From the NCBI GenBank assembly GCA_964418565.1, contig CAYQMB010000148.1:1-6007 (forward strand): 6,007 nucleotides of DNA, read 5' to 3'. This DNA is from JAQIBY01 sp964418565 (lineage in GTDB: Bacteria; Bacteroidota; Bacteroidia; Bacteroidales; ML635J-15). The notes beneath the pieces were generated by a model, which saw only the letters and a program-made list of their open reading frames with translations, did not search any database and had not been told where the DNA came from. This document shows positions 5,433 to 6,007 of the stretch, piece after piece. Within the stretch, counting starts at the first letter, position 1, and each line of letters begins with the position of its first letter. Position numbers and translations under genes: made by a program.

Positions 5433-5879
5433 ATGAAAGCTAAACTATCCCCACTTCAATTAAGAGACTTTTCTGTCTTCGAAACAAAATTCGATGCCAT
5501 TATCCCGGATGAACATTTGGATATTGATCTTAACACCCTGCCGGTTCACATTGATTTTGATATTCTTCAACCTGAAGATAAAGAAGATTACAGCAGGCTG
5601 TTGAACATTGAGGTGAAAATAAATGCAGCAAAAAAGCACCCGGGTTATTCAATTTATTTGCGAGCTGGTGCCATATTTGATATTATTAATCATAATAAGC
5701 TTGATGATAAAACAATCAAAAACTTATTGGGTATTTCTGCATTAAGCATCAGCATCAGTCAGGCCCGTGGATATTTGCAAAACATTACTTCATACGGCTT
5801 TTGCAGGTCCTATTTATTGCCGCCCATAGATATCAATGATCTGTTCGAAAAAAAGATCAAAGCTGAGCAGAAACAATAA
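5433..5879 (+). CDS. SecB-like chaperone, probable third gene of a TAC module
   Basis: A 148-residue protein, close to SecB length. The arrangement fits the SecB fold: beta-type segments at ~12-25 (FSVFETKFDAIIP), ~36-46, ~56-68 and ~72-86, then a helix ~92-117 (KTIKNLLGISALSISISQA), then TSYGFCRSYLLPPIDINDLF and a Lys-rich C-terminal helix. In SecB the equivalent end is a helix, a loop, a short hydrophobic strand with Pro (LAPVNF-like) and a closing helix. The first residues KAKLSPLQLRDFSV are like those of small Bacteroidetes SecB-like proteins. It is 2 bp after the antitoxin stop, so it must be co-transcribed and is probably translationally coupled. Expected role: bind the antitoxin tail and protect it from degradation. 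No enzyme motifs or signal peptide are seen. Similarity is read by eye, so the fold remains probable rather than certain. Confidence 0.6.
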   Translation: MKAKLSPLQLRDFSVFETKFDAIIPDEHLDIDLNTLPVHIDFDILQPEDKEDYSRLLNIEVKINAAKKHPGYSIYLRAGAIFDIINHNKLDDKTIKNLLGISALSISISQARGYLQNITSYGFCRSYLLPPIDINDLFEKKIKAEQKQ

Positions 5880-5904
5880 ATCAGTTGTAAATATTTAATA
5901 GGGC

Positions 5905-6007
5905 TTGACACATACCTTCTCCCACATCCTCTCCCTCAAACGAGGCGTTACCAAATACGGAGCGGCGCCGCACAAACCGGTGTTGCTGCTGGCGGTGATA
6001 AAAGGAT
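5905..6007 (+). CDS. HNH endonuclease paralogue, N-terminal fragment (copy 2, 3' partial)
   Basis: The frame is open from after the TAG at 5899-5901 to the window end. From TTG 5905 it reads L-THTFSHILSLKRG then VTKYGAAPHKPVLLLAVIKG, the same N-terminal domain as the gene at 2313 with HKPVLLLAVIKG identical. The TTG lies at exactly the codon that aligns with the ATG of copy 1, and there is no ATG or GTG between the upstream stop and the repeat, so TTG is the likely start. The first five codons differ from copy 1, and identity begins at codon 6. It starts 25 bp after the chaperone stop, so it may be read from the toxin operon. Whether the rest of the gene, including the HNH domain, is intact cannot be seen. 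Confidence 0.75.
   Translation, partial: MTHTFSHILSLKRGVTKYGAAPHKPVLLLAVIKG
5920..6007 (+). repeat. Direct repeat, copy 2 (5' end of HNH paralogue)
   Basis: Second copy of the 88-bp repeat at 2328-2415, with five mismatches clustered between 5943 and 5952; the last 55 bp to the window edge (5953-6007) are identical. Its GC-rich composition contrasts sharply with the AT-rich operon just before it. Confidence 0.95.

Noticed and set aside
5880..5904. Rho-independent terminator after the TAC operon
   Set aside because: The 25 bp before the second HNH copy contain no stable hairpin followed by a T-run.

Overview
The window looks like a piece of a Bacteroidota (Bacteroidetes) genome. It is AT-rich, has TAnnTTTG-type -7 promoter boxes, shows little Shine-Dalgarno signal, and carries protein families common in that phylum. 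Finer placement is not possible from this sequence alone. The content is accessory: almost every recognisable gene belongs to a nuclease, restriction or toxin-antitoxin family, so it reads as a partly decayed defence island.

Layout. (1) 1-912 (+) is the C-terminal part of a PD-(D/E)xK-type nuclease with a DUF4268 domain; its start lies outside the window. (2) 915-1685 (-) is an HNH endonuclease of the predicted-restriction-endonuclease type, convergent with gene 1 and only 2 bp from it. (3) 1686-1851 is a divergent intergenic region with a 17-bp perfect tandem repeat and an 11-bp palindrome. (4) 1852-2292 (+) is a small exported or membrane protein of unknown function. (5) 2313-3269 (+) is a second, unrelated-at-the-N-terminus HNH endonuclease, visibly more GC-rich than its surroundings. 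(6) 3307-3545 is a highly structured non-coding element (best read on the minus strand) with a terminal stem and two internal hairpins. (7) 3656-4390 (-) is the wreck of a type IIG (Eco57I-like) restriction-methyltransferase: only the N-terminal ~240 codons remain, with an in-frame stop at codon 35. (8) 4665-5879 (+) is a compact three-gene operon: a RelE/HigB-like toxin, a HigA-like XRE antitoxin with a C-terminal tail, and a protein that looks like a small SecB-type chaperone. This is the layout of a toxin-antitoxin-chaperone (TAC) module. (9) 5905-6007 (+) is the first 34 codons of another copy of the HNH gene at 2313, starting with TTG where the first copy has ATG.

The most interesting points are the probable TAC module, the direct duplication of the HNH gene on either side of the dead restriction gene and TAC operon, and the structured intergenic element. 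The genes probably do not form one pathway; the shared theme is DNA cleavage or growth arrest against foreign DNA, plus addiction-type stabilisation. Family assignments come from sequence reading and memory of these families, with no database search.
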